Shown here in pieces: positions 10,356 to 19,721 of a stretch of 64,000 nt of DNA. Made by a program: the position numbers and the translations under genes. The notes under the pieces are model-generated. The model searched no databases. It was not told where the DNA came from and saw nothing but the letters and a program-made list of their open reading frames with translations. This DNA comes from a bacterium. GTDB lineage: Bacteria; Patescibacteriota; Gracilibacteria; UBA1369; GCA-2718715. Location: positions 1-64,000 of the forward strand of contig PBFJ01000003.1 of NCBI GenBank assembly GCA_002718715.1, given 5' to 3'. The stretch's first letter is position 1. Every line of letters begins with the position of its first letter.

Positions 10356-12428
10356 ATGTTTTCGGTCACCATCTTTTTATCATTGTTCAGTCTATTACTT
10401 CTGAGCATGGGAGTTTTTTTTCTTTCCAAAAAATTTAACATGCCTTATACAGTTTTATTACTAATTTCAGGTCTTTTACTTATACCAATTTCTGAAATTG
10501 GTTTTTTATCGTTTTTATCAAAATTTGAATTAACTTCTGAATTACTATTTTTTATTTTCCTGCCAACATTAATTTTTGAATCTGCCTTTAATATTGAGTT
10601 TAAAAAATTCTGGAATAATAAAGTCGCAATTTTTAGTTTATCTATATTTGGATTTCTAGCATCAACTTTTTTAATTGCTGGAGGTCTGTATTATATTCTC
10701 CCCTATATTGGATTTGAACTACCTTTTATTTTTCTAGTGTTATTTGGGACCATAATTTCAGCAACTGATCCAGTGGCAGTTTTAGCTTTGTTTAAAGAGT
10801 ATGGAGCTCCGAAAAGATTAGCTATGATATTTGAAGGTGAAAGCCTTTTTAATGATGCTACTTCTTTGGCTGTGTTTTTGATTGTCCTAGAAATAATTCT
10901 TAAAAATGGTCATGTAGACTTACTAGGTGGTCTTTTAACATTTGCATCAATGTTAATTGGTGGAGCTTTGTTTGGTACAGCAATTGGTTTTGGTTTCTCA
11001 AAAATTATAGAGAAAATCAGAAATTATCAAAATGTAGAAATTACATTAACAATGGTTGTAGCTCACTTAACATTTATTATGGCTGAAATCCTATCTGAGA
11101 CTTTAGTACTTGGTGGATTTGAGGTTAAAATATCTTCAATTGTAGCTACAGTTTGTGCTTCGATAGTAATTGGTAACTATGGTCGATATAAAATATCACC
11201 GCAGATTGAAATCTATATGCATAAGTTCTGGGATTATTTCGCTTTTATTTCTAATTCTCTAGTATTTGTAATGATGGGTATAAAGTTTGCTACCTTGGTA
11301 AATAACTTTCATGTGTTTTGGCCGCTTGTAATTATGACAATTTTAGTTTGTAGTTTGGTTAGAATCATTACTGTTTACCCAACAATAGGTCTTTGTAATT
11401 TAAATAAAAAAGAGGCAAAAATTCCAAGAAAATGGCAACACCTGTTAGCTTTTGGAGACCTTAAAGGTGCATTAGCAGTGATTTTACTTTTACTTGTCCC
11501 AGCTGATTTTACAATTGAAGGCTACAATTTAGGATTTAATTTGTATGAAGTTTTAACTGCTATGACAGTAGGTGTAATATTTTTCACCCTTTTATTTAAA
11601 GCAACTTTCCTTGGAAGATTAATGGATAAACTTGGAATCAATAAATTAACTAAGTTAGAAAAACTAGAATATTTAGAATCCAAAGCCATTATATTTTCAA
11701 AAGTTTTGAATGAAGTAAATAAATTTCAAAAAAGAGGGTACATAACAACAGAAACTCACAGAAAGCTAAAGGCTAAATATTCTAAACTATACGAAAAAGC
11801 CTATAAAACATGTGGAAAAGTTTCAGAAAGAAATACTAACGTATTCAAGAAAATGTTACTTGTTTATGCAATAGGAATCGAAAAACACTCTCTTAAAAAC
11901 TTATTAATTCAACAGGAAGTCACTGAAAAAGTTTTTAGATATTTAAATGAAAAATTAAATTATCAAATGGATTTAGTTGAAGCTAATCAAACTCAGATTT
12001 ATGAATTTAAATATAAATCAAATGGATTTGTAAGAAAATACCTCCCCTATTTTGATTTGAAAACTCAGATTCACCAAGATCCAAAACATTTATTTACTTA
12101 TTATAGAGCCTTAAGAATTATTTCAATTAAAGTTTTAGAAGAACTAAATGAAATATCAAAAGATAACCATCTTAAAGATTTTGATAAAAAAGAAGTCTTT
12201 TACGATATTATTAAAAATTATGAAAAATTCTTAAAACAATCTACGAAAAAAATGAAAGAAATTCTAAGCAACAATAAAAGAATTTCTTATAAACTCGATG
12301 AAAATTTTGCTCAAATGGGAATTCATACTGTGGAAGAAAAAATCATTAACGATTTAAGTAAAAAAGAAATGATTACTCCAAAATTGAATCTTCTATTAAG
12401 AGAACAAATTTTAGATGAAAATGCTTAA
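10356..12428 (+). CDS. Na+/H+ antiporter, CPA1 (NhaP-like)
   Basis: This multi-spanning membrane protein exchanges Na+ or K+ for protons. About twelve hydrophobic helices fill residues 1-420. Family signatures are FLPTLIFESAFNIE, ATDPVAVLALFKEYGAPKRL with the Asp of the ion site, EGESLFNDATSLAVF, and GDLKGALAVILLLL. After the membrane domain comes a cytosolic tail of about 270 residues that is helical, Lys/Glu-rich and without a recognised domain such as cNMP-binding or TrkA; it may be regulatory. At 690 aa it is longer than plain NhaP. The mgtC-like gene follows 35 bp later with its own extended -10. Confidence 0.88.
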   Translation: MFSVTIFLSLFSLLLLSMGVFFLSKKFNMPYTVLLLISGLLLIPISEIGFLSFLSKFELTSELLFFIFLPTLIFESAFNIEFKKFWNNKVAIFSLSIFGFLASTFLIAGGLYYILPYIGFELPFIFLVLFGTIISATDPVAVLALFKEYGAPKRLAMIFEGESLFNDATSLAVFLIVLEIILKNGHVDLLGGLLTFASMLIGGALFGTAIGFGFSKIIEKIRNYQNVEITLTMVVAHLTFIMAEILSETLVLGGFEVKISSIVATVCASIVIGNYGRYKISPQIEIYMHKFWDYFAFISNSLVFVMMGIKFATLVNNFHVFWPLVIMTILVCSLVRIITVYPTIGLCNLNKKEAKIPRKWQHLLAFGDLKGALAVILLLLVPADFTIEGYNLGFNLYEVLTAMTVGVIFFTLLFKATFLGRLMDKLGINKLTKLEKLEYLESKAIIFSKVLNEVNKFQKRGYITTETHRKLKAKYSKLYEKAYKTCGKVSERNTNVFKKMLLVYAIGIEKHSLKNLLIQQEVTEKVFRYLNEKLNYQMDLVEANQTQIYEFKYKSNGFVRKYLPYFDLKTQIHQDPKHLFTYYRALRIISIKVLEELNEISKDNHLKDFDKKEVFYDIIKNYEKFLKQSTKKMKEILSNNKRISYKLDENFAQMGIHTVEEKIINDLSKKEMITPKLNLLLREQILDENA

Positions 12429-12434
12429 AAAATA

Positions 12435-12443
12435 TGCTATAAT
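12435..12443 (+). promoter_or_regulatory. Extended -10 of the mgtC-like gene
   Basis: TGCTATAAT at 12435-12443 lies 20 bp before the ATG and is followed by AATAAGAGTAA. The same AAGAGTAA tract follows the -10 box of pilB, and a near copy follows that of the M29 peptidase gene. Confidence 0.5.
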
Positions 12444-12463
12444 AATAAGAGTAAAATATTATT

Positions 12464-13708
12464 ATGGCTTTAAATCTGATTGGTAAAATTTTAGTAGCAG
12501 CTATTCTAGGTGGAATTATAGGTTTTGATAGAGAAAAATTATCTATAAAACGTAGGGCTTTTAATTTTGCTGGAATTAGAACTTCTAGTTTAATTGGAAT
12601 ATTGGGTGCAATCACTCCCCTTTTGTATGGTTTTAATAGTAGTTTTGCCATTTTAGTTGTGGCTAGCTTTTTGGCTGCTCTTGTGGGGAGTTTTTTATTA
12701 AATGTTAAGAAAGACAAAGAATCAGGTGCAACTAGTGAAATTGCGATTATAATTACTTTGATAATAGGTTTGATGGTTGGGATTGGATATTTGTTTGAAT
12801 CGGTATTTTTAACTTTGTTTTTAGTTTTGATTTTATCTTATAAAAATTCTATTCATTTATTTGTTGAAAAAGTCTCAACAAAAGAATTTAAATATGGAGT
12901 TTTATTTTTAGTATTAGCTTTAGTTATTCATCCTTTGCTTCCTAATGTAGACTATGGACCTTATGGCTTTTTTAATCTAAAAGAAGTATGGACTATGCTA
13001 ATTTTAATTAGTGGTATTTCTTTTGTAAGTTATATTTTTGAAAGAATTTTCACTTCTAAAAATACTATTTATTTAACTTCATTTTTAGGTGGAATAATCT
13101 CCTCAACTGCAACAACTTTAAATTTGGCAATCTTACTTAAAAAAACAAAAGATGATTTTAAAATTCAAAATGCAATTATAATTACAAGTATTGCAATGTT
13201 TATTAGAGTCTTACTAGAAGTAAGTGTTGTAAATTTAAATTTAGGTATTTCTTTGAGTAAAGTTACTATAAGTTTTGTAGTATTTTCTCTGTTTATCTAT
13301 TTGTGGAAAACTCATAAGAAAGAAAAGAAAGTTGAAATTTCAAATGCCTATGAAAATCCGTTCGAAATTAAACAAGCGTTATTCTTTTCTATCTTTTACT
13401 CCTTGATTAAGCTAACAATTGGATTTTTAGAAGCTAAATCTGGAGTTTATGGAGTTTACATCAGTAGCTTTGTAAGTGGCTTTATAGATACCGATGCAGT
13501 GAGTCTAGCCCTTGCAAGTAGAAATTTAGATAGTTTAGATGGGAAAACTGCTTTAATGGGGATTATATTAGCTTTGGTTGCAAGTCAATTAATGAAATTA
13601 ATCTTAGTGACTACAAAAACAAAAAGACTTAATTATAAAAAATTAAATCTTTTTACTATTGGAATAGTTCTAGTTGCAAGTGTATTTTTCTATCTTCCTT
13701 TAAATTGA
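12464..13708 (+). CDS. MgtC/SapB-type membrane protein with DUF4010 region
   Basis: The N-terminal third matches MgtC/SapB: several helices with the loop GGIIGFDREKLSIKRRAFNFAGIRTSSLIGILG, including the conserved GxxRE and AGIRT elements. The remainder is a second block of hydrophobic helices resembling DUF4010, giving roughly 11-12 membrane segments in 414 aa. MgtC relatives influence magnesium homeostasis and ATP synthase in pathogens; the DUF4010 fusions are uncharacterised, so transport is only a guess. It follows the antiporter gene and may share a role in ion balance. Its last 19 bp overlap the convergent gene at 13690. Confidence 0.75.
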   Translation: MALNLIGKILVAAILGGIIGFDREKLSIKRRAFNFAGIRTSSLIGILGAITPLLYGFNSSFAILVVASFLAALVGSFLLNVKKDKESGATSEIAIIITLIIGLMVGIGYLFESVFLTLFLVLILSYKNSIHLFVEKVSTKEFKYGVLFLVLALVIHPLLPNVDYGPYGFFNLKEVWTMLILISGISFVSYIFERIFTSKNTIYLTSFLGGIISSTATTLNLAILLKKTKDDFKIQNAIIITSIAMFIRVLLEVSVVNLNLGISLSKVTISFVVFSLFIYLWKTHKKEKKVEISNAYENPFEIKQALFFSIFYSLIKLTIGFLEAKSGVYGVYISSFVSGFIDTDAVSLALASRNLDSLDGKTALMGIILALVASQLMKLILVTTKTKRLNYKKLNLFTIGIVLVASVFFYLPLN

Positions 13709-14910
13709 GTGTTAGGTTCAATATCCTTGTAAACACATAACTTTGGAAATACTGTTGAATTAGCTCCAATTTTCACTCCTGGCATAATACTTACGTCTAC
13801 GCCGATTTTTACATTTGAGCCAATTACTGCTCCCATTTTTTCATAAGATTCTTCGAACATGTCTTTAAACTTTAAGTTGGCAGTGTGAGTACCGTATCCA
13901 AATAAAACATTTTGAGCTGTAATAGTATCACCAACGTATCCAGCATGAGTTTTAGAGTTGGATCCAAGGTAAGACCTTTTGATTTCAGAGTTTGTATTTA
14001 CTTTACAGTTTTTTCCAATATGGGAATCTATTATTACAGCATTTTCTCCGATACGAGAGTTATCTCCAATATAAGTATTTCCTTTAATAATTGCATTTTC
14101 GCTGACTTTAACATTGGCTCCAATAATTACTGTATCCTCAATAATACAAGAAGGATGAATTTGACTGGATGGGTCAATTTGGCCTTGGTTTTGAGTAATG
14201 AAATATTGAGATGTTAAATAGGCATGTTTTGGAATTTTAATTGGGTTCCAATTTCCATCGTATCTATGGATATAAATTTGATAACCTGAATTAATTAAAT
14301 TTTGAGCAGCAGTTTCGTATCCATCTTGGGCATTTGGATCTTTACTTAAGTATTTAGAAATAGCATTTTTAAATTTAATAGGGGTTTTATGAAAATGATA
14401 AACAATATTTACAAGATCTGAGGGTTGATTTCCCTCTCCTGGCTTTTCAACAATAGTTTCTAGTATATTTTGATTATTGTGTTTAAAGTATCCTCCTGGG
14501 AAATAATTTGGCATTTGTTTACCAACGTAAATGGCATCACTTTTAAAATTTGGATCTTGAATTTTTGATGATAAATCATCTAAAAGTTTTTGATCAACTG
14601 TATCGTTTCCCGAAACAATTAAACTTGGTTCGTTTAAATCTTGATCTGGAATCGACATAATAGCTCCTGCCATTCCGTTTGGATAGCATTGATGATAAAG
14701 TTTAGAATCAATATTAAGCTTCTTGAGCGTTGAATTAGTTTGATCTAAATTGATGTCACCATGGACAATTATAAATTTGTTGAATCCAGCTTTTTGCAAT
14801 GAAGTAATCCTATGTTCTAAAAGGGGCTTTCCTAGAAATTCGAAACTGGTTTTATCTCCAAGTGGTTGAAATCGTGACGAGACTCCACCTATGATGATTA
14901 TAGCTTGCAT
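13690..14910 (-). CDS. Sugar-1-phosphate nucleotidyltransferase with left-handed beta-helix (GlmU-like)
   Basis: The N-terminal half is a nucleotidyltransferase Rossmann domain, beginning IIIIGGVSSRFQPLGDKTSFEFLGKPLLEHRI. This corresponds to the family signature GGxGTRL.PLT...PK, but with SSRF in place of GTRL. From about residue 235 the sequence becomes hexapeptide repeats (IIGANVKV, AIIKGNTYIG, SRIGENAVI). The GlmU-like stretch THAGYVGDTITAQNVLFGYGTHTANLKF follows, and the end is again beta-helical. It probably activates a hexose phosphate and may acetylate it. At 406 aa it is slightly shorter than GlmU. It is paralogous to the next gene at 14992. Confidence 0.8.
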   Translation of the reverse strand: MQAIIIIGGVSSRFQPLGDKTSFEFLGKPLLEHRITSLQKAGFNKFIIVHGDINLDQTNSTLKKLNIDSKLYHQCYPNGMAGAIMSIPDQDLNEPSLIVSGNDTVDQKLLDDLSSKIQDPNFKSDAIYVGKQMPNYFPGGYFKHNNQNILETIVEKPGEGNQPSDLVNIVYHFHKTPIKFKNAISKYLSKDPNAQDGYETAAQNLINSGYQIYIHRYDGNWNPIKIPKHAYLTSQYFITQNQGQIDPSSQIHPSCIIEDTVIIGANVKVSENAIIKGNTYIGDNSRIGENAVIIDSHIGKNCKVNTNSEIKRSYLGSNSKTHAGYVGDTITAQNVLFGYGTHTANLKFKDMFEESYEKMGAVIGSNVKIGVDVSIMPGVKIGANSTVFPKLCVYKDIEPNTQFKGR

Positions 14911-14991
14911 GATATAAAGTTAATGCTTTATACAAATAAATCATTTAAGAAAAATTTGCAAGACATCAGACAGGAATTGAGTTTACAAAAA

Positions 14992-16020
14992 CTATCTAAT
15001 AAGATCTTTTCCATTCGGGCAAGAATCCTTATCAAATAGTTTCTCGGAGACTGTCTCTCCTGAAATCGAAACACCTGAATTTGATACAACTTTATTTAAA
15101 TTTGAATCCCTAACACTAACATCTTTATGAAGATAAGAAGAATTAATTCTTGAATTTACTACAAAACTACCATCTAAAATATGAGAATCATGAACTTCAG
15201 ATCCCTCGTCAATATTTACATTTGCTCCAATATAAGTATTACCAGATATTCGAGCCTCAGGGTGAACATAAGCGCTTGGATGAATTACTATCGATTCTTC
15301 TAAGCTTGAAAGTAGTATATTTCCAGAATCAATTGTATGAATAGGTCTTTTAATTGGTGACCACATTCCGCAATAAGTATGAACTTGAATTTGCAATCCA
15401 TCATTAACCATTAATTGAATTGCATCTTGATACGAGTTTGCTGTATTTGGATCATCTTCAATTAAAGCTTGTATTGTTTGTTTAAATCTCAAAGGATCTT
15501 CAAAGTACTGATATACAATATTTATAAGATTTGATGGCTGATTTCCTTCCCCTGGTTTTTCGACAATATTACGTAAAAAACCATTTTGATCAATATCTAA
15601 ATAACCTCCATTAAAATATTCTTTTCTTTCTTGACCTAAGAACAACCCTTGCAGATTTTTAGATTGAATTGTTGCGCTAAATTCATTTAATAAATAGTTT
15701 TCAACTGTGTCATTTGCGCATACAAACATAGCTGGTTCCTGTAAGAAGTCATCTGGAACACTTAATATAGCTCCTCCATTATTATAGGGATTATCTTGAA
15801 GAAAAACTTGAGAAGTTTGGTGGTTAAATTCTCTAATTGCGCCTTTTATCTCCTGAATGTTATTTGGACTTGCTACAATATCTACATCTGTAAATCCTGC
15901 AGCTTTTAGAGCTTCTATTCTGTGAATAATTAAAGGTTTTCCTATGAATTCAATAGTTGTTTTATCTGGCATTGGTTTGAATCGAGAGGATTGTCCTCCT
16001 GCTAATATTATAGCTTTCAT
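14992..16020 (-). CDS. GlmU-like nucleotidyltransferase, shorter paralogue
   Basis: It begins MKAIILAGGQSSRFKPMPDKTTIEFIGKPLIIHRI, nearly the same signature as the neighbour at 13690, and shares the VEKPGEGNQPSNLINIVY block. The beta-helix is truncated: only a few hexapeptide coils (IHPSAYVHPEARISGNTYIGANVNI) remain, and the acetyltransferase-like YVGD segment is absent, so this copy may only carry out nucleotidyl transfer. At 342 aa it is 64 residues shorter than its paralogue. Both genes lie in the same direction with an 81-bp gap, which points to tandem duplication followed by divergence. The sugar substrate is unknown. Confidence 0.78.
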   Translation of the reverse strand: MKAIILAGGQSSRFKPMPDKTTIEFIGKPLIIHRIEALKAAGFTDVDIVASPNNIQEIKGAIREFNHQTSQVFLQDNPYNNGGAILSVPDDFLQEPAMFVCANDTVENYLLNEFSATIQSKNLQGLFLGQERKEYFNGGYLDIDQNGFLRNIVEKPGEGNQPSNLINIVYQYFEDPLRFKQTIQALIEDDPNTANSYQDAIQLMVNDGLQIQVHTYCGMWSPIKRPIHTIDSGNILLSSLEESIVIHPSAYVHPEARISGNTYIGANVNIDEGSEVHDSHILDGSFVVNSRINSSYLHKDVSVRDSNLNKVVSNSGVSISGETVSEKLFDKDSCPNGKDLIR

Positions 16021-16129
16021 GATATTAAGGTTATGAAAATTCTCAGCAACTATACTGGTGAAAAATAAAAAGTCAATAGAATTGATTTTTTTGAATTGAG
16101 AGCGTATAGTTTTTCATATAAAGAAAAGT

Positions 16130-16663
16130 ATGAAAAATTTTGCATTTATAGATGTTTTTACCCAAAAACTATATGGAGAAAACTTTGGATCAAAGGCAAT
16201 TTTTGGCGTTAGCGAAATCAGGGAAAACCTAATGAATATTTCTGCCATGGTAATAAATGATGATTTGAATTTCATTTCATTAAAAACCAATGCAAAAGAT
16301 TATTCCCAAATGGATTTAGAATGTATGATGGATACTGAAATAGATTTAGCTAGACAAGATTATGATTTGAATTCTAAGCAAATTTTACTGCAAAAAGATT
16401 CGGAAGATTTAAATTTATATATTGATGAAATATCAAATTATATTGAAAATCATAAAATTGAAACTTTATTTGTTTACGGTCTTCCTTTTGAGAAAGTAAT
16501 TAATTTAGGTCTTGAACTTTTGCACCCTAATTTAAAAGTTTGGATAATTGTAGATTGTACAAAATCAATTGATGGAGACGAGAGAGAAAAAATTAAGGAA
16601 TATCAAAAAAAAGGACTAAAGGCGATAAGTTTTAGAAATCTTGAAAAATATTTAAAAATGTAA
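16130..16663 (+). CDS. Isochorismatase-fold-like protein, probably without catalytic Cys
   Basis: The fold assignment is tentative. The start FAFIDVFTQKLYG resembles the VDvQndF strand of nicotinamidase/isochorismatase enzymes. The end, LFVYGLPFEKVINLGLELL followed by KVWIIVDCTKSIDGDEREKIKEYQKKGLKAI, resembles the GlatdyCV...Taldal and V.vi.Da..s strands. The position of the nucleophilic Cys appears to hold Val or Ile, so hydrolase activity is doubtful. The 177-aa length is near the family size. It is followed after 2 bp by a flavin oxidoreductase and then a glutaredoxin-like gene, suggesting one redox-linked operon. Confidence 0.45.
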   Translation: MKNFAFIDVFTQKLYGENFGSKAIFGVSEIRENLMNISAMVINDDLNFISLKTNAKDYSQMDLECMMDTEIDLARQDYDLNSKQILLQKDSEDLNLYIDEISNYIENHKIETLFVYGLPFEKVINLGLELLHPNLKVWIIVDCTKSIDGDEREKIKEYQKKGLKAISFRNLEKYLKM

Positions 16664-16665
16664 CT

Positions 16666-17379
16666 ATGTTTGTTAAACCAATTGAATTTAAAGCTAAAGT
16701 AAAAAGTATTTTAAACTTAGCACCAAGTATATATGAGTATAAATTTCAAGTTTTAGATTCGGATTTTGAATTTAAAGCGGGGCAATTTGCAATGATGGTT
16801 TTTGATAGCTTAATTGACGACTCTAAAAATGTCTCTAGAGCTTATTCTATTTCATCAAAACCAAATATCAAAGAGTTTGAATTGTGCGTGGAAATTATCG
16901 AAGGTGGTCAGGCTGGAACTTATTTTTCGGCTTTGACAGAAGGACAAATTGTAGATTTTAAGGGTCCGTTTGGAATGTGCTACATAAAACCAGAAAATCA
17001 AAATGACTTAATTATGATTGCAACCGGTACTGGGATTGCACCTATTAAATCGATTGTGGATGATTTAATAGCTAAAGGTGACAAAAGAAAAATTGAAATT
17101 TTATTTGGAGTAAGATACGAAGCAAATATTTTCTACCAAGATTTATTAGATTCTTATTCAAAATATGAAAATATTAATGCGCGGATTACTCTTTCTAAGC
17201 CAAGTGAAGACTGGAATGGTTTAAAAGGAAGAGTTACAAGTCATTTAGATGAATTTGACTGGGGAAATAAAGATTTATATATCTGTGGTAACGGAGCTAT
17301 GATTCGTGAAGTCAGACAGTTTGGATTAGATCAAGGTTTAGATAAAAAACAAATTCATTTAGAGATTTTTGATTCTTAA
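16666..17379 (+). CDS. Ferredoxin-NADP reductase-like FAD/NAD(P) oxidoreductase
   Basis: This flavoprotein electron-transfer module resembles ferredoxin/flavodoxin-NADP reductases and the reductase subunits of oxygenases. FAD-binding motif RAYSISSKP is at about 64-72, followed by GTYFSAL, the second flavin-site segment. The NAD(P)-binding motif MIATGTGIAPIKSIV is at about 116-130, and YICGNGAMIREV near the C-terminus matches the family CG....m box. No iron-sulphur cysteines are seen, so its electron partner is separate. The length of 237 aa is typical. It sits between the isochorismatase-like gene and a glutaredoxin-like gene. Confidence 0.85.
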   Translation: MFVKPIEFKAKVKSILNLAPSIYEYKFQVLDSDFEFKAGQFAMMVFDSLIDDSKNVSRAYSISSKPNIKEFELCVEIIEGGQAGTYFSALTEGQIVDFKGPFGMCYIKPENQNDLIMIATGTGIAPIKSIVDDLIAKGDKRKIEILFGVRYEANIFYQDLLDSYSKYENINARITLSKPSEDWNGLKGRVTSHLDEFDWGNKDLYICGNGAMIREVRQFGLDQGLDKKQIHLEIFDS

Positions 17380-17420
17380 TCTTTTTTTGTTAAAATTATA
17401 ATAATTTTAACCTGTAAAAA

Positions 17421-17657
17421 ATGCTAGAATTATATGCAAACGCTGGATGTCCTTATTGCCAAAAAGTTTTAAAAAAGCTTAGTGAGTTACAAATTGATTT
17501 TATTTGGAGATCGCACGACTTTATGGCTGGTGAAAAATCATGGGGGTTTAAAATTGGTGGTAAAACACAAGTACCCCTTTTGCTAGACCAACAAAAAGGG
17601 GTAGTAATGTATGAATCAGACTCAATTTTAGAGTACTTAGATGAGAAGTATTCTTAA
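17421..17657 (+). CDS. Glutaredoxin-like protein
   Basis: This is a small thioredoxin-fold protein of 78 aa. The redox motif CPYC lies at residues 9-12, a cis-Pro occurs in TQVPLLL, and YESDSILEYLDEKY matches the GST/glutaredoxin C-terminal helix. It could reduce disulphides or deglutathionylate, but no glutathione-synthesis gene is visible here, so the thiol partner is unknown. It ends the short redox operon beginning at 16130. The stop overlaps the convergent exporter gene by 4 bp. Confidence 0.82.
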   Translation: MLELYANAGCPYCQKVLKKLSELQIDFIWRSHDFMAGEKSWGFKIGGKTQVPLLLDQQKGVVMYESDSILEYLDEKYS

Positions 17658-18394
17658 AAAAGAATTAAGTAAATTGCTAAAGCTACACTTAAATATTTAA
17701 GAATGTTTTCAAGAACGTGGCTTTGTATTTTATTTAATATATTACCCGATACAATACCTGCTATAAAAGTTGCACAAGTCATAGGTATTAATAAGTTAAA
17801 ATCAATAAGTCCTCCTTTAAAATACTCATAAACTGCAAAAGGCTGAACTAAAACTTGAGTTAATACCAATAAAAAGACTGCTTCTTGGTATTTTAAATGT
17901 AAAAGTTTTGTTAAAAGTAAGATAGCAATTATCCAATCCCCTATCACAAAGGCAGCATTATAGGTACCAATTATTAAACCTGATAAAGCTAAAAGTATAT
18001 AATTTAAAGCTGAAGGCTTAAATCCTTTTTCTTTAACATTAGAATCCTTTATAAATAAGTTTTTAATAAGTAAAACTACAATTGATGAGCTAAAAATAGT
18101 TTTTAAGATATTAATATCAATATTAACTAAAATGCTTGCTCCTATAAAAACTCCGATTAATTGAAAAGCTATAAATAAGAAAAAATATTTTTTTATTTTA
18201 TGATTTTTAAACATTGCAATTATCATCCCTAAAACAGATCCCATAATTGCTGAATTATCTAAAGCCATTGCTGTTTTAATATCAATCATTAATACCTTTT
18301 GAAGAACAGCTTGAGTAACTAAACTACCACCGCCTACTAAGTTACCATAAAGTTCACCAATAAAAATTCCAAGTGAAGCTATAAAAGTTTCCAT
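17654..18394 (-). CDS. TauE/SafE family membrane exporter
   Basis: The protein is almost entirely hydrophobic, with about eight membrane helices in two similar halves. It contains the family-type N-terminal GELYGNLVGGGSLVTQAVLQ loop (GG..GG-like) and a later GTYNAAFVIGDWIIAILLL segment. TauE/SafE proteins are proposed to export sulfite, sulfoacetate or other organosulfur anions. The substrate cannot be read from the sequence. The length of 246 aa is standard. It has a near-consensus promoter of its own and converges on the glutaredoxin gene. Confidence 0.82.
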   Translation of the reverse strand: METFIASLGIFIGELYGNLVGGGSLVTQAVLQKVLMIDIKTAMALDNSAIMGSVLGMIIAMFKNHKIKKYFFLFIAFQLIGVFIGASILVNIDINILKTIFSSSIVVLLIKNLFIKDSNVKEKGFKPSALNYILLALSGLIIGTYNAAFVIGDWIIAILLLTKLLHLKYQEAVFLLVLTQVLVQPFAVYEYFKGGLIDFNLLIPMTCATFIAGIVSGNILNKIQSHVLENILKYLSVALAIYLILF

Positions 18395-18419
18395 TTTTAC
18401 TTATTGTTAATTTTTATAT

Positions 18420-18449
18420 ATTATATAGTGTATTTTTTTACCTTGTCAA
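18420..18449 (-). promoter_or_regulatory. Near-consensus promoter of the TauE/SafE gene
   Basis: On the minus strand TTGACA (18449-18444), an 18-bp spacer and TATAAT (18425-18420) match the sigma70 consensus exactly. A second TTGACA lies about 23 bp further upstream. Confidence 0.75.
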
Positions 18450-18571
18450 GTAATTTGCAATTTGTCAAGAGGGACCAATTCAACTTTTGTTTTTTTTATC
18501 AAGCTTAATACGTAGACGATTTTATAAAGACTTAATATAATGCCATCGAATAAGTTAATAAAATTTACATT

Positions 18572-19636
18572 ATGAAATTAATTTCTTGGAGTCGAATAAA
18601 AAAAGAAAGATCTTTTTTGTTTGTTATTATGTTTTTAATTATTGTTGCAGGTCTTGTAACTAACCAACCAACGCTTGCTATGTGGTTTGGGTTTTTAGTT
18701 GCTGGGTATAGTGCAATTTCTAATGATAGTGTTCAAACTCTTGGAACATTCCTTTCTTCAAATCGGAAAGTGAAATGGTATTATCTTTGGTTTTTTATTG
18801 GAAGTATATTAATTGCAACTGTAATGTATGGATGGTACAGCCATGCTGGTGATATTAGCTATGGACGTTTAAATAAAATTCCACAACCTGAAACTTTCAA
18901 TTTCTTTCAAATGCTTGCGCCAATTGTCCTGCTTATTTTGACAAGATTTAAAATGCCAGTTAGTACAACTTTTTTGATTCTTGCAACCTTTTCTTCGACA
19001 AAAACAATTAATGGAATGCTTAGTAAAACTTTTACAGGATACTTTCTATCTTTCTTTGTTGCTGGGATTGTATGGAGTTTAGTGGCCTATTTAATTAAAA
19101 ATAAGAAAAGTAAAATTGAAAAATCTCCATCTGTTAAAAACCAACAAAAATGGAGAATTTTCCAATGGTGTTCCACTGCATTTTTATGGTCAGCATGGCT
19201 AATGCAAGACAATGCGAATGCTGTTGTTTTCCTTCCAAGATCCTTAAGTTTTTACCAAGCACTATCAGTTTCTATTTTATTATTTATTGGAATTGGATAT
19301 ATTTTTTATAAACGTGGTGGGCAAATTCAAGAAATAGTGACTGAAAAAATTGATGTAATTCGAGTTAAGTCTGCGACTCTTATTGACTTAGTTTATGGTT
19401 TTATCTTGGTTTATTTTAAATGGATTAATGATCTTCCAATGAGTACCACATGGGTGTTTTTAGGACTACTTGCAGGAAGAGAGCTGGCTCTTACTCGATT
19501 TTCTGGACATGAGCAACCTTATCAAAGAACACTTACTTTAGTAATGAAAGATTTATTTAGAGCCGGAATTGGTCTTGGTATATCTTTCATTTTAGCTCTG
19601 CTTGCAAGTGGAAAAATTCATGAGTATATGGGATAA
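18572..19636 (+). CDS. Multi-pass membrane protein resembling PiT phosphate transporters
   Basis: The sequence is about ten membrane helices separated by a charged central loop (KNKKSKIEKSPS). Two features recall inorganic phosphate transporters of the PiT family. One is a loop SNDSVQTLGTFLSSN, similar to the GxND..NA.GT box. The other is a pair of PVSTTFLI and PMSTTWVFLGLLAGREL segments that resemble the repeated PVSTTH motif. The two halves look like an internal duplication. PiT proteins carry phosphate with Na+ or H+; the substrate here is inferred only. No phosphate-regulation gene is adjacent. Confidence 0.5.
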   Translation: MKLISWSRIKKERSFLFVIMFLIIVAGLVTNQPTLAMWFGFLVAGYSAISNDSVQTLGTFLSSNRKVKWYYLWFFIGSILIATVMYGWYSHAGDISYGRLNKIPQPETFNFFQMLAPIVLLILTRFKMPVSTTFLILATFSSTKTINGMLSKTFTGYFLSFFVAGIVWSLVAYLIKNKKSKIEKSPSVKNQQKWRIFQWCSTAFLWSAWLMQDNANAVVFLPRSLSFYQALSVSILLFIGIGYIFYKRGGQIQEIVTEKIDVIRVKSATLIDLVYGFILVYFKWINDLPMSTTWVFLGLLAGRELALTRFSGHEQPYQRTLTLVMKDLFRAGIGLGISFILALLASGKIHEYMG

Positions 19637-19721
19637 GAAACTATTTTAAACCTAGGACTCTGAAGTTATTATAGATGGAATTAATCTTGAAAAATCTGGA
19701 TTATTTGTAATTCTTATTGTC

